Shown: positions 8,434-16,010 of the stretch, piece by piece
Layout: every line of letters starts with the position of its first letter
How positions within the stretch are numbered: the stretch's first letter is position 1
Program-made: the position numbers and the translations under genes
The notes under the pieces: generated by a model
Seen by the model: the letters and a program-made list of their open reading frames with translations, nothing else
Databases searched by the model: none
What the model was told of the DNA's origin: nothing
From: Acidobacteriota bacterium
GTDB lineage: Bacteria; Acidobacteriota; Thermoanaerobaculia; Multivoradales; JAHZIX01
DNA: 37,951 nucleotides
Direction: 5' to 3'
Assembly: GCA_034211275.1 (NCBI GenBank)
Contig: JAXHTF010000047.1
Span: 1-37,951, forward strand

Positions 8434-10371
8434 CTCCACCTCGTCCTCCTCGCCCTCGTTCCAGCCTTCCTGCTCCTCGCCGCCTCCAGCCTGGGGCTTC
8501 AACCCCTGCACGCCCGAGAAGCCGACTCAGCGACTCCCACCGGCGCAGCCTCCCGATCCACCGTAGAACGGGCGGACCAGCTCCTCGAAGGCCTGTCCGC
8601 CGACGAGCTGGGAGCCTCCGGCCGTCTCGCAGCCCGGGCCCTGCTCACCGGCGAGCCCGCCCCCGAGGACCGCGTCCGCGGCGTGCTCCAGGTGGTGCTG
8701 GAGGGAGCGGAGCTGCTGCGCGCCCGACGCCTGCGGCTGACCGTGATGGCGGCCGGGGAAGAGGGCATCGAAACCTACGACACCGACTTCGAAACCCTCG
8801 GGCTGCTCGGCGCCCGGCCCTGGGTCTTCCTCTTGCCGGTGGAGCTGCCGGCCAACGACCGCGGCCTCGCCGTGGTGATGGAAGCGGAAGGTTCGGAAGC
8901 CTGGGCCGGCGCCCTCGCCGATTGGAGCCCCGAGCCCTTGGAGGTGTCGGACTCCGCCGGCGTCGCCGAAGGTCCCCTGCTGGGCCCCCAAGCCTCCCCC
9001 ACCACCGGCGCCCAAGACGAGCCGGAAGCACCCACCGCCATCACCCTGGTACCGCCGCGAAGCTCGCAGGTCGCCGGCTCCACCCGCTTCGAGACCATCG
9101 TCAGCGACCCCCTCATCGAGACCGTAGAGTTCCGCCTCGACGGTGAGCTGGTGGAAACCGACGGGCGAGCGCCGTTCAACGCCCGGCTAGAGCTCGCCGC
9201 TCCTGCCCGCCGGCAGACCGTGGAGGTGGTCGCCCTCGGGCCCAACGGACAGATCCTGGGCCGGGACGAGCTGACCGTCAACGGTGAGGCCCGGCGCTTC
9301 CGCATCTCCTTCGCCAAGTGGGACCACGACGTGGGGCTGGCGCGCATCGAGGTGGAGGCAGCGGTGGAGGTGCCCGCCGACTCCACCCTGCAGAAGGTCG
9401 AGATCTTCCTCAACGAGCTCCCCATCGCCAGCTTCCGCCGGCCGCCCTTCGCCGCCGTGGTGCCGGCGCCGGAGCCCGGCCCGACGGATTACGTCCGCGC
9501 CGTCGCCACCCTCGCCGACGGTCGCACCATCGACACCGTCGAGCTCATCGCCGCCCGCGGCGCCAGCGAGCGTCTGGACGTCAATCTGGTGGAGCTCTAC
9601 ACCGTGGTGCTGGACGGCGACGGACAGCCGGTGGACGATCTGTCGGCGGAGGATTTCGAGATTCTGGAGAACGGCTCGCCGCGGCCGGTGGAAGGGTTTG
9701 GCTACGGTCAGGACGTGCCCCTCCTGCTGGGCCTGGTCATCGACTCCTCCGGCAGCATGGACGGCATCATGAACGAGACCAAGCAGGCCGCCGGGACCTT
9801 CCTGGGCCAGGTGCTGCGATCCCAGGACAAGGCCTTCGTGGTGGATTTCGACACCCGCCCGCGGCTGGCCCAGGGCGTCACCTCGGACATCCAGCAGCTC
9901 TTCGCCAGCTTCCGCGCCATGCAGCCGGAGGGCAACACCGCGTTCTACGATTCGGTGGTCTTCGCGCTGATCCAATTCGGCACGGAACGAGGCCGCAAAG
10001 CTCTGGTGGTGCTCACCGACGGCGACGACTACCGCAGCCGCTACAGCCCCCGCCGCGCCATCCAGGACGCCCAGAAGAGCGGTGTCCCGGTCTACATCCT
10101 GGGCCTCGGCGACGAGCAGCGGCTCCAGCGCACATTCAAGCAGAGCGACCTCCAGGAGGTCGCCGGCAAAACCGGCGGCAAGGTCTTCCTGGTCTCCAGC
10201 CCGCTGCAGCTGGGCGGCGCCTACAGCGCCATCGAGAGGGAGCTGCGCAGCCAATACCTTCTCACCTTCTACTCTCCCACCGGCCTGTCCGGCGAGAGCG
10301 GATCGGAGGGGATCGAGGTGCGGGTCAAGAAGCCGGGGCTGACGGTGCGGACGGTGGTGGGGGCTCGCTGA
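8410..10371 (+). CDS. Exported VWA-domain protein (acidobacterial VWFA-related type)
   Basis: 653 residues. Signal peptide (LVLLALVPAFLLLAASSLG) to ~residue 36. Residues ~210-295 and 300-390 look like Ig-like/Fn3 sandwiches (VEFRLDGELVETDGRAPFNA; VEIFLNELPIASFRRPPF). Then comes the junction typical of this family, VDDLSAEDFEILENG, followed by a von Willebrand A domain. The MIDAS residues are present: DSSGSM at ~444, a conserved Thr region (NTAFYDS) and TDGDDYRS. The end (LRSQYLLTFYSP) is also typical. VWA domains bind protein partners through a divalent metal; this family (TIGR03436-like) is expanded in Acidobacteriota. The last 15 codons precede a 68-bp gap before the propeller operon. Start ATG 8410 lies inside an RNA hairpin loop; the Shine-Dalgarno is weak. 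Confidence 0.9.
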   Translation: MNLQPRCRLHLVLLALVPAFLLLAASSLGLQPLHAREADSATPTGAASRSTVERADQLLEGLSADELGASGRLAARALLTGEPAPEDRVRGVLQVVLEGAELLRARRLRLTVMAAGEEGIETYDTDFETLGLLGARPWVFLLPVELPANDRGLAVVMEAEGSEAWAGALADWSPEPLEVSDSAGVAEGPLLGPQASPTTGAQDEPEAPTAITLVPPRSSQVAGSTRFETIVSDPLIETVEFRLDGELVETDGRAPFNARLELAAPARRQTVEVVALGPNGQILGRDELTVNGEARRFRISFAKWDHDVGLARIEVEAAVEVPADSTLQKVEIFLNELPIASFRRPPFAAVVPAPEPGPTDYVRAVATLADGRTIDTVELIAARGASERLDVNLVELYTVVLDGDGQPVDDLSAEDFEILENGSPRPVEGFGYGQDVPLLLGLVIDSSGSMDGIMNETKQAAGTFLGQVLRSQDKAFVVDFDTRPRLAQGVTSDIQQLFASFRAMQPEGNTAFYDSVVFALIQFGTERGRKALVVLTDGDDYRSRYSPRRAIQDAQKSGVPVYILGLGDEQRLQRTFKQSDLQEVAGKTGGKVFLVSSPLQLGGAYSAIERELRSQYLLTFYSPTGLSGESGSEGIEVRVKKPGLTVRTVVGAR

Positions 10372-10401
10372 CCTCGGGCCGAGGACTCACGACAGCAGCC
10401 G

Positions 10402-10435
10402 TTGCGGAAAAGCTCAATCCATGCTGTAATAGCAT
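10402..10435 (+). promoter_or_regulatory. Possible promoter and palindrome before the propeller operon
   Basis: The 15-bp palindrome ATGCTGTAATAGCAT (10421-10435; 5-bp arms) ends 4 nt before the ATG at 10440. TGTAAT inside it (10425-10430) could be a -10 with TTGCGG (10402-10407) as a poor -35 at 17 nt. If used, the transcript would be almost leaderless, which fits the lack of a Shine-Dalgarno. An almost identical palindrome precedes the gene at 19636. Confidence 0.5.
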
Positions 10436-10439
10436 ATGA

Positions 10440-13217
10440 ATGAGCAAGAAACAAAAGTGTCTTTTCCGCAGGGGAACGAGCGTCGTAGCGGGCCTGGTCT
10501 GCGCTTGCGCGGCGGCGATCTTTCCGACTTCCACTCTCGAAGCCCAAGCCCGCTGGCAGGAGATCGGCCCCGAAGGCGGCTTCGTGGTCAGCTTCGGGCA
10601 GGATCCGAACCGGCCGGCCCGTCTCTACACCGGGACCATCGCCCGGGGCATCTTCTTCAGCGACGATGACGGCGATTCCTGGAGCAATACCGACTTGCGC
10701 TCCGGTCCCCCCGTCCGCATCCTCACAGCGGGTACCGGCGCCGCGCAAGCCAGCACCGGAGATGGTGTCTATGCTGGGATAGGGGTCGATGTCTTCCACA
10801 GCGCCAACGGTAGGACCGGCTGGTCGTCCACCGGCCTGATGGCTTCCAGCACGGTGACAGCTATCGGCCTCGACGCCCGCTTCGCCTACGCCGGCACCTC
10901 TACCGGGCTCTACCGGCTGGACTCCACGGGCTGGAACCGTATCGGCGAAGACCCACCCATCGGCGACGGGCACATCCGGGCCTTCCACCACGCCGCGGAT
11001 GGAACCCTCTATGTCGGAACCAATCAGGGTCTATTCAAGACCAACGACGGCGGAGAGAGCTTTTCCCCCATCGCCCCCGACCTCTTCGAGGATGTCTACG
11101 CCATCGCCGCGGACCCTGGATCCAACGAGCTCTTCGTCTTCAATCTGACTCCCCGGGGGCTCTACCGCAGCCAGGGCGGCGGATCCGGCAGCTGGACCTT
11201 GCTCACCGACAATCTGCCGCTCACCAACCGCCTGCAGTCCGTCTCGGTGCAGCCCCACCCGTCGGGCCGGGCGCTCTACGCGGTGACCAACGGCAGCCTG
11301 CTGCAGTCCACCGATCTGGGCGCCAGCTGGCAACTCTTGGACGTGGACTACTCCGACCGCTTTGCTGCCATCGGCATCTTCGCCGACCGGACCACCCCCG
11401 GCGTGCTCTACGCCCCCGGTGGGCTCGGGCTGGCGCGCAGCTTCGACAGCGGAGAGACCTGGAGCCTGGCCAACCGGGGGCGCCGGGCCCTGACCCTCGA
11501 CGACTATGTCCTCGCCGACAGCACGCCGCCGACGATCTATGCCTCCAGCACCCAGGGCTATGTCTACGGCACCCGAGACGGAGGACCGAGCTGGGACCTT
11601 CTCGCCCAGCCGGAAATCGAACCGAGCGCTCGGCTCGCCGTCGATCCAAGGTCTCCGGACACGCTCTACCGTGGCGTCAGCGCCGCCGTGCTGCGCAGCG
11701 ACGACGGCGGAGAGACCTGGACCACCCCCGACATGTCCCTGTTCTGCAATATCGTCTCGACCCTAGCCATCGCTCCCTCGAATCCCGACATCCTCTACGC
11801 CCAGGGCTATCCCCTCGCCACCGCCTGCGTGCTGGGACAGCCGCAGGCCTGCTACACCCACCGCAGCCTCGACGGCGGGCAGTCTTGGTCCTGCATCGCC
11901 GAAATCGGCCCCACCGCCACCCGTCTGACGGTGGACCCCCGGGACTCGGACCGAGTCTACGCCCTCAGCCGTTCCGCCCTCTTCCGCAGCGACGATGGCG
12001 GCGGCAGCTGGGGGAGCCTGACCCAATCTCTGGAGATCCCCTTCCTCGACTTCGTTCTCGACCCCTCGAATCCCGACATCCTCTACTTGACCAACGAGGA
12101 CGGACTCTTCCGCAGCTCGGATCGCGGCGCCACCTGGGTGCGCTGGGAGCTCGAACCCTCTCCAGGACCGTTCACCGCCCTCGCCGTGCATCCGCAGAAG
12201 ACAGACAACCTCTATGCCCTCGCCGGTGACCGCACCCTGTGGAGCACCGACTCCGGGCGAACCTGGCGCGCGCTGGCCGGCGAACCCGCCGACCTGGGCC
12301 TCCGGGGCCCGCTTCGGATCGAGTCCCGACAGCCCGGACAGCCGGACCGGCTCTATGCCGGCACCGCCGGCGCCGGTGTGGTGCGGCGCACGGCACCGGT
12401 GGAGACCGAATGTACGCCCGGCGCCCAGACCCTGTGTCTGGGCGGACCGTCGGGAGATCGTTTCGAGATCTCCGTCGATTGGCGGGACTTCCAGGGCCGA
12501 ACCGGCCAGGGCCAGGGGCTGTACCTACCCAACGGACCGGGGGCCTTCTGGTTCTTCCATCCGGACAACATCGAGCTGGCTGTGAAGGTTCTCGACGGAC
12601 GGCCGGTGAACGGTCATTGGTGGGTCTTTTTCGGATCCCTCACCAACGTCGAATTCACTCTCACGGTGACGGACACCACCACCGGCCTGGTACAGCAGTA
12701 CTTCAACCCCCTGCGCAACTTCGCCAGCCGCGGAGACACCCGCGCATTCGACGACTCCAGCTTGTTCTTGGCAGGCAGCAGCGACTTCACTGCGGAGGCG
12801 ACGGGTGCCACTTCGCCCGTTGAGTCGATGATGCTGATTCCCGCCGGGGCGGCACTGGCAGAAACCGCCGCCGAAGGTGGCTGCGCGGGCGACACCACCT
12901 CCCTCTGCCTGTCGGATCGCTTCCGGTTGCGGGTGACCTGGCAGGACTTCCAGGATCGCACCGGCACCGGCCAGGCGATTCCCCTCACCGACGACACCGG
13001 TAGCTTTTGGTTCTTCGCTCCGAGCAACACCGAGCTGCTGGTCAAGGTTCTTGACGGTCGGCCGGTGAACGGCCATTGGTGGGTCTTCTTCGGCTCTCTC
13101 ACCAACGTCCAGTTCACCCTCACGGTGGAGGACCTGGCCACCGGCGAGCAGCGTGACTATGTGAATCCTTCCCGCAATTTCGCTAGCCGGGGTGACACTC
13201 GAGCCTTCGACAGCTGA
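10440..13217 (+). CDS. Exported Asp-box beta-propeller with two FWFF/WWVF domains (paralogue 1)
   Basis: 925 residues. Signal peptide of ~36 residues (basic start MSKKQKCLFRRG, then VVAGLVCACAAAIF). Residues ~40-640 carry about eleven Asp-boxes of the S-x-D-x-G-x-[ST]-W type (FFSDDDGDSW, LRSDDGGETW, HRSLDGGQSW, FRSSDRGATW, WSTDSGRTW), the mark of BNR/sortilin-like propellers. One blade has four cysteines (FCN, TACV, ACY, WSC) shared with both paralogues, probably disulfides. Two copies of a ~110-residue domain follow (12411-12749, 12882-13214). No sialidase FRIP motif or catalytic triad was seen, so binding is more likely than hydrolysis. Start ATG 10440 has no Shine-Dalgarno and is close to the proposed promoter. 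Its stop is 17 bp before the next start. Function unknown; probably cell-surface or secreted. Confidence 0.85.
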   Translation: MSKKQKCLFRRGTSVVAGLVCACAAAIFPTSTLEAQARWQEIGPEGGFVVSFGQDPNRPARLYTGTIARGIFFSDDDGDSWSNTDLRSGPPVRILTAGTGAAQASTGDGVYAGIGVDVFHSANGRTGWSSTGLMASSTVTAIGLDARFAYAGTSTGLYRLDSTGWNRIGEDPPIGDGHIRAFHHAADGTLYVGTNQGLFKTNDGGESFSPIAPDLFEDVYAIAADPGSNELFVFNLTPRGLYRSQGGGSGSWTLLTDNLPLTNRLQSVSVQPHPSGRALYAVTNGSLLQSTDLGASWQLLDVDYSDRFAAIGIFADRTTPGVLYAPGGLGLARSFDSGETWSLANRGRRALTLDDYVLADSTPPTIYASSTQGYVYGTRDGGPSWDLLAQPEIEPSARLAVDPRSPDTLYRGVSAAVLRSDDGGETWTTPDMSLFCNIVSTLAIAPSNPDILYAQGYPLATACVLGQPQACYTHRSLDGGQSWSCIAEIGPTATRLTVDPRDSDRVYALSRSALFRSDDGGGSWGSLTQSLEIPFLDFVLDPSNPDILYLTNEDGLFRSSDRGATWVRWELEPSPGPFTALAVHPQKTDNLYALAGDRTLWSTDSGRTWRALAGEPADLGLRGPLRIESRQPGQPDRLYAGTAGAGVVRRTAPVETECTPGAQTLCLGGPSGDRFEISVDWRDFQGRTGQGQGLYLPNGPGAFWFFHPDNIELAVKVLDGRPVNGHWWVFFGSLTNVEFTLTVTDTTTGLVQQYFNPLRNFASRGDTRAFDDSSLFLAGSSDFTAEATGATSPVESMMLIPAGAALAETAAEGGCAGDTTSLCLSDRFRLRVTWQDFQDRTGTGQAIPLTDDTGSFWFFAPSNTELLVKVLDGRPVNGHWWVFFGSLTNVQFTLTVEDLATGEQRDYVNPSRNFASRGDTRAFDS
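12411..12749 (+). repeat. FWFF/WWVF domain, paralogue 1 copy 1
   Basis: Begins CTPGAQTLCLGG and ends RGDTRAF. Core: WRDFQGRTGQG, GAFWFFHPDN, VKVLDGRPVNGHWWVFFGS. 'Type 1' copy: the loop after the first strand reads GLYLPNGPG. Confidence 0.8.
12882..13214 (+). repeat. FWFF/WWVF domain, paralogue 1 copy 2
   Basis: Begins CAGDTTSLCLSDRF and runs to the protein end. 'Type 2' copy: the loop reads IPLTDDTGS and the acidic residue before the final strand gives TVEDLATGE. The linker to copy 1 (44 residues, Ala/Ser/Gly-rich) is not conserved between paralogues. Confidence 0.8.
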
Positions 13218-13234
13218 TGCAAAGGAAACCCGCC

Positions 13235-15982
13235 ATGATCCATCTTCCCCGAATCTTCCTCGCCTTCTTCGCGGCGTTGTTCCTCACCTTGCCGCTACAC
13301 GCTCAACCTGGCTGGCAGGAGCTGGGGCCGGACGGCGGTGAGGTCACGGCCTTCGCTCAGGACGCCCTGAACCCGATGAACCTCTATGTCGGAACGTCCA
13401 ACCGCGGCGTCTTTCTCAGCCGCGACGGAGGGGAGAGCTGGCAGATCTCCGGCCTCGAGGTGGATCAGCCGGTGCTCGGGCTGACCGTGGGACCGGTGGA
13501 GAATCCAGGAGTTTGGGCCACCGCGGGCTCCAGCATCTTCGCCAGCTTCGACGGCGGCACCACCTGGGAATCCACCGGCTTCCCTCCCGTCGGTTCGGTG
13601 CGGGCGCTGGTCGCCGGCCCGGAATATCTCTATGCGGGCAACTTCCGTGGCCTCTATCGCCTGGAAGGAAGCACCTGGGCTCGCATCGGCGAAAGGCAGG
13701 GCTTCGACAACGGCTCCATCTACGAGCTGCAGATCACCCCCGACGGGGCCCTTCTGCTGGCCAGCATCCACGGCCTCTTCGTCTCCGATGACCAAGGCGA
13801 CAACTTCCAGCCGCTGGGCACCGGCGTTCTTCGGGATGCGGCCCACGTGGTGCAGGAGCCGGATTCCACCGCCCTCTACGTCTCCACCTTCGTTCCCCGA
13901 GCGGTGTACAAGAGCAACGCCGCCCGCACCAACTGGCGCAACGTCACCGCCACCCTCCCGTTCCAGATTCTTCCGCAGGGCTTCGGCCTGACCGTCTCCG
14001 GACTGGGAACGACTCTCTACGCCCTCACCGTCCAGGGGCTCCTCTACCGATCCTCCGACGACGGCGAGAGCTGGGAAGGGGTCGGGCCGGCACCGCAGGA
14101 GACCTACGGGGCCATGGCGCTGCGCACCGACCTCGCCGACGGCCGGAGCCTGCTGTCCCTGGGAACCGGCGGACTGGCACGGAGCGCGACCCAAGGAACC
14201 ACCTGGATTGGGCTGAATCAGGGGCTGCACATCTTCGAGCTGAGCGATTACGCCTTGGCCGCCGGCCCCACTGCCACGCTCTTCGCCTCGGCCCCGGGGG
14301 GCACGGTCTTCCGCAGCTCCGGTGACTTCGAGGTCTGGAGCCTCGTCGCCCAGGAGGATCTCTCGGTGGAAGCCCCCCTGGCGGTGGACCCGACGGACGC
14401 CTCCCGCGTCTACCGAGGCGTCTCCGGCGGAGTGCAGCGCAGCTCTGACGGCGGCGACACCTGGACCCGCTCGGAGACCGACCTGATCTGTAGCGAGGTC
14501 AACTCGCTAGCCGTGGCGCCCTCGAACCCGAGCACCCTCTACGCCACCAGCTACACCCTCACCAGCGGGTGCCCGAGCAATTTCCCGGAGGCCTGCTTCG
14601 CCCACCGCAGTCTGGACGGCGGAGTCACCTGGTCCTGCACCGCGGAGCCCGGCAACGGCCTGGGGCTGACCTTCCGGCTGACGGTGGACCCGCGAGACGA
14701 CCAGCGGGTCTACGCTCTCCAACGGGCGCGGCTCTCCCGAACCGACGACGGCGGCGACACTTGGACGATCCTTACGGACGACCTGGGCACCCTCTTCCTC
14801 GATTTCGTCCTCGATCCGGTGGATCCGGACATCGTCTACCTGGCCGGCGAGGACGGCCTCTTTCGTAGCCCGGATGGCGGAGACACCTGGGTGATTTGGG
14901 ATCTGGAACCCTCGCCGGGACCGTTCACCGCCCTCGCCGTGCACCCGACGGTGCCCGACAACCTCTACGCCGTCGCAGGAGAGCGCACGCTGTGGAGCAC
15001 CGACATCGGCCGTACCTGGCAGGAGCTACCCGGCGAAGCTTCCCGCCTGGAGCTCCGCGCCCCGCTGCGCATCCTGGAGCAGGAGGCCCATTACCTCTAC
15101 TCAGCCACCGAGGGGGCGGGAGTCGTGCGGCGGATCGTGCCGGTGAAAACCGAGTGTGCTCCGGACGCCCAAACCCTCTGCCTGGGTGGCGCCGAGGGGA
15201 ATCGCTTTGAAGTGTCGGTGAGCTGGGAAGATTTCCAGGGCCGCACCGGTCAGGGCCAGGGTCTGTACCTGCCCAACGGACCGGGAGCCTTCTGGTTCTT
15301 CGACCAGGACAACCTGGAGATGGCGGTGAAGGTCCTCGACGGACGGCCGGTGAATGGCCATTGGTGGGTCTTCTTCGGAGCCCTCACCAACGTCGAATTC
15401 ACCCTCACCGTCCGCGACACCGCCACCGGCCAGGTACGCGAGTACTTCAACCCCCTGCGCAACTTCGCCAGCCGCGGGGACACCAGGGCCTTCCCCGGCT
15501 CCGGGCTGCTGCCGGAGGGAGATGCGGCGACGGCTTCGAGTCGATCTCCCGGCGACCAATTCTCTTCCAGCGGCTGGCTCGCGCTCCCCGCTGGTGCGCT
15601 CCCTTCTGGAGGCGGTTCGCTGCCGGAAGGCGGCTGCACTGCGAACGGTACCGACGACGCCCTCGCCCTCTGCCTGGCGGAGCGCTTCCTCGTGCGGGTC
15701 ACCTGGCGCGACTTCCAGGACCGCACCGGCACCGGCAAAGCCATCCCCCTCACCGACGACACCGGCAGCTTCTGGTTCTTCTCTCCGGACAACACCGAGA
15801 TGCTGGTCAAGGTCCTCGACGGTCGGCCGGTGAACGGCCATTGGTGGGTCTTCTTTGGATCCCTGACCAACGTCGAATTCACCCTGACGGTGGAAGACGT
15901 AATGACCGGTGAGCTGAAAACCTATGTCAACCCCCTGCGTAACTTTGCTAGTCGCGGTGATACCCGGGCCTTCGATGGGTAA
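13235..15982 (+). CDS. Exported Asp-box beta-propeller with two FWFF/WWVF domains (paralogue 2)
   Basis: 915 residues, same plan as the genes on either side: signal peptide (MIHLPRIFLAFFAALFLTL, cleavage after LHAQ), propeller opening WQELGPDGGEVTAFAQD, ten or so Asp-boxes (FLSRDGGESW, YRSSDDGESW, QRSSDGGDTW, HRSLDGGVTW, FRSPDGGDTW, WSTDIGRTW), a four-cysteine blade (LIC, SGC, ACF, WSC), then two C-terminal domains (15155-15493, 15635-15979). The start at 13235 is preferred because AAAGGA lies at proper spacing before it and the signal peptide follows at once; the ATG at 13217 overlaps the previous stop. One Asp-box blade is degenerate (FRSSGDFEVW). Middle gene of the three-gene operon; the 28-bp gap to paralogue 3 carries that gene's own ribosome site. 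Confidence 0.87.
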   Translation: MIHLPRIFLAFFAALFLTLPLHAQPGWQELGPDGGEVTAFAQDALNPMNLYVGTSNRGVFLSRDGGESWQISGLEVDQPVLGLTVGPVENPGVWATAGSSIFASFDGGTTWESTGFPPVGSVRALVAGPEYLYAGNFRGLYRLEGSTWARIGERQGFDNGSIYELQITPDGALLLASIHGLFVSDDQGDNFQPLGTGVLRDAAHVVQEPDSTALYVSTFVPRAVYKSNAARTNWRNVTATLPFQILPQGFGLTVSGLGTTLYALTVQGLLYRSSDDGESWEGVGPAPQETYGAMALRTDLADGRSLLSLGTGGLARSATQGTTWIGLNQGLHIFELSDYALAAGPTATLFASAPGGTVFRSSGDFEVWSLVAQEDLSVEAPLAVDPTDASRVYRGVSGGVQRSSDGGDTWTRSETDLICSEVNSLAVAPSNPSTLYATSYTLTSGCPSNFPEACFAHRSLDGGVTWSCTAEPGNGLGLTFRLTVDPRDDQRVYALQRARLSRTDDGGDTWTILTDDLGTLFLDFVLDPVDPDIVYLAGEDGLFRSPDGGDTWVIWDLEPSPGPFTALAVHPTVPDNLYAVAGERTLWSTDIGRTWQELPGEASRLELRAPLRILEQEAHYLYSATEGAGVVRRIVPVKTECAPDAQTLCLGGAEGNRFEVSVSWEDFQGRTGQGQGLYLPNGPGAFWFFDQDNLEMAVKVLDGRPVNGHWWVFFGALTNVEFTLTVRDTATGQVREYFNPLRNFASRGDTRAFPGSGLLPEGDAATASSRSPGDQFSSSGWLALPAGALPSGGGSLPEGGCTANGTDDALALCLAERFLVRVTWRDFQDRTGTGKAIPLTDDTGSFWFFSPDNTEMLVKVLDGRPVNGHWWVFFGSLTNVEFTLTVEDVMTGELKTYVNPLRNFASRGDTRAFDG
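15155..15493 (+). repeat. FWFF/WWVF domain, paralogue 2 copy 1
   Basis: Begins CAPDAQTLCLGG. It shares GRTGQGQGLYLPNGPGAFWF with copy 1 of paralogue 1, both as protein and nearly as DNA, showing that copy 1 descends from copy 1. Confidence 0.8.
15635..15979 (+). repeat. FWFF/WWVF domain, paralogue 2 copy 2
   Basis: Begins CTANGTDDALALCLAERF. From GSFWFFSPDNTEMLVKVL to the end it is almost residue-identical to copy 2 of paralogue 3, and the DNA of the two (about 15770-15975 and 18590-18800) differs mostly at third codon positions. Confidence 0.8.
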
Positions 15983-16010
15983 GGCCGAGGACGACTTCTT
16001 TGGAGAGAGC

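Noticed and set aside
10373-10385. CCTCGG-G-CCGAGG as terminator of the VWA gene
   Set aside because: Pairing leaves a 1-nt loop; with a realistic loop the stem is only 4-5 bp and no T-run follows.
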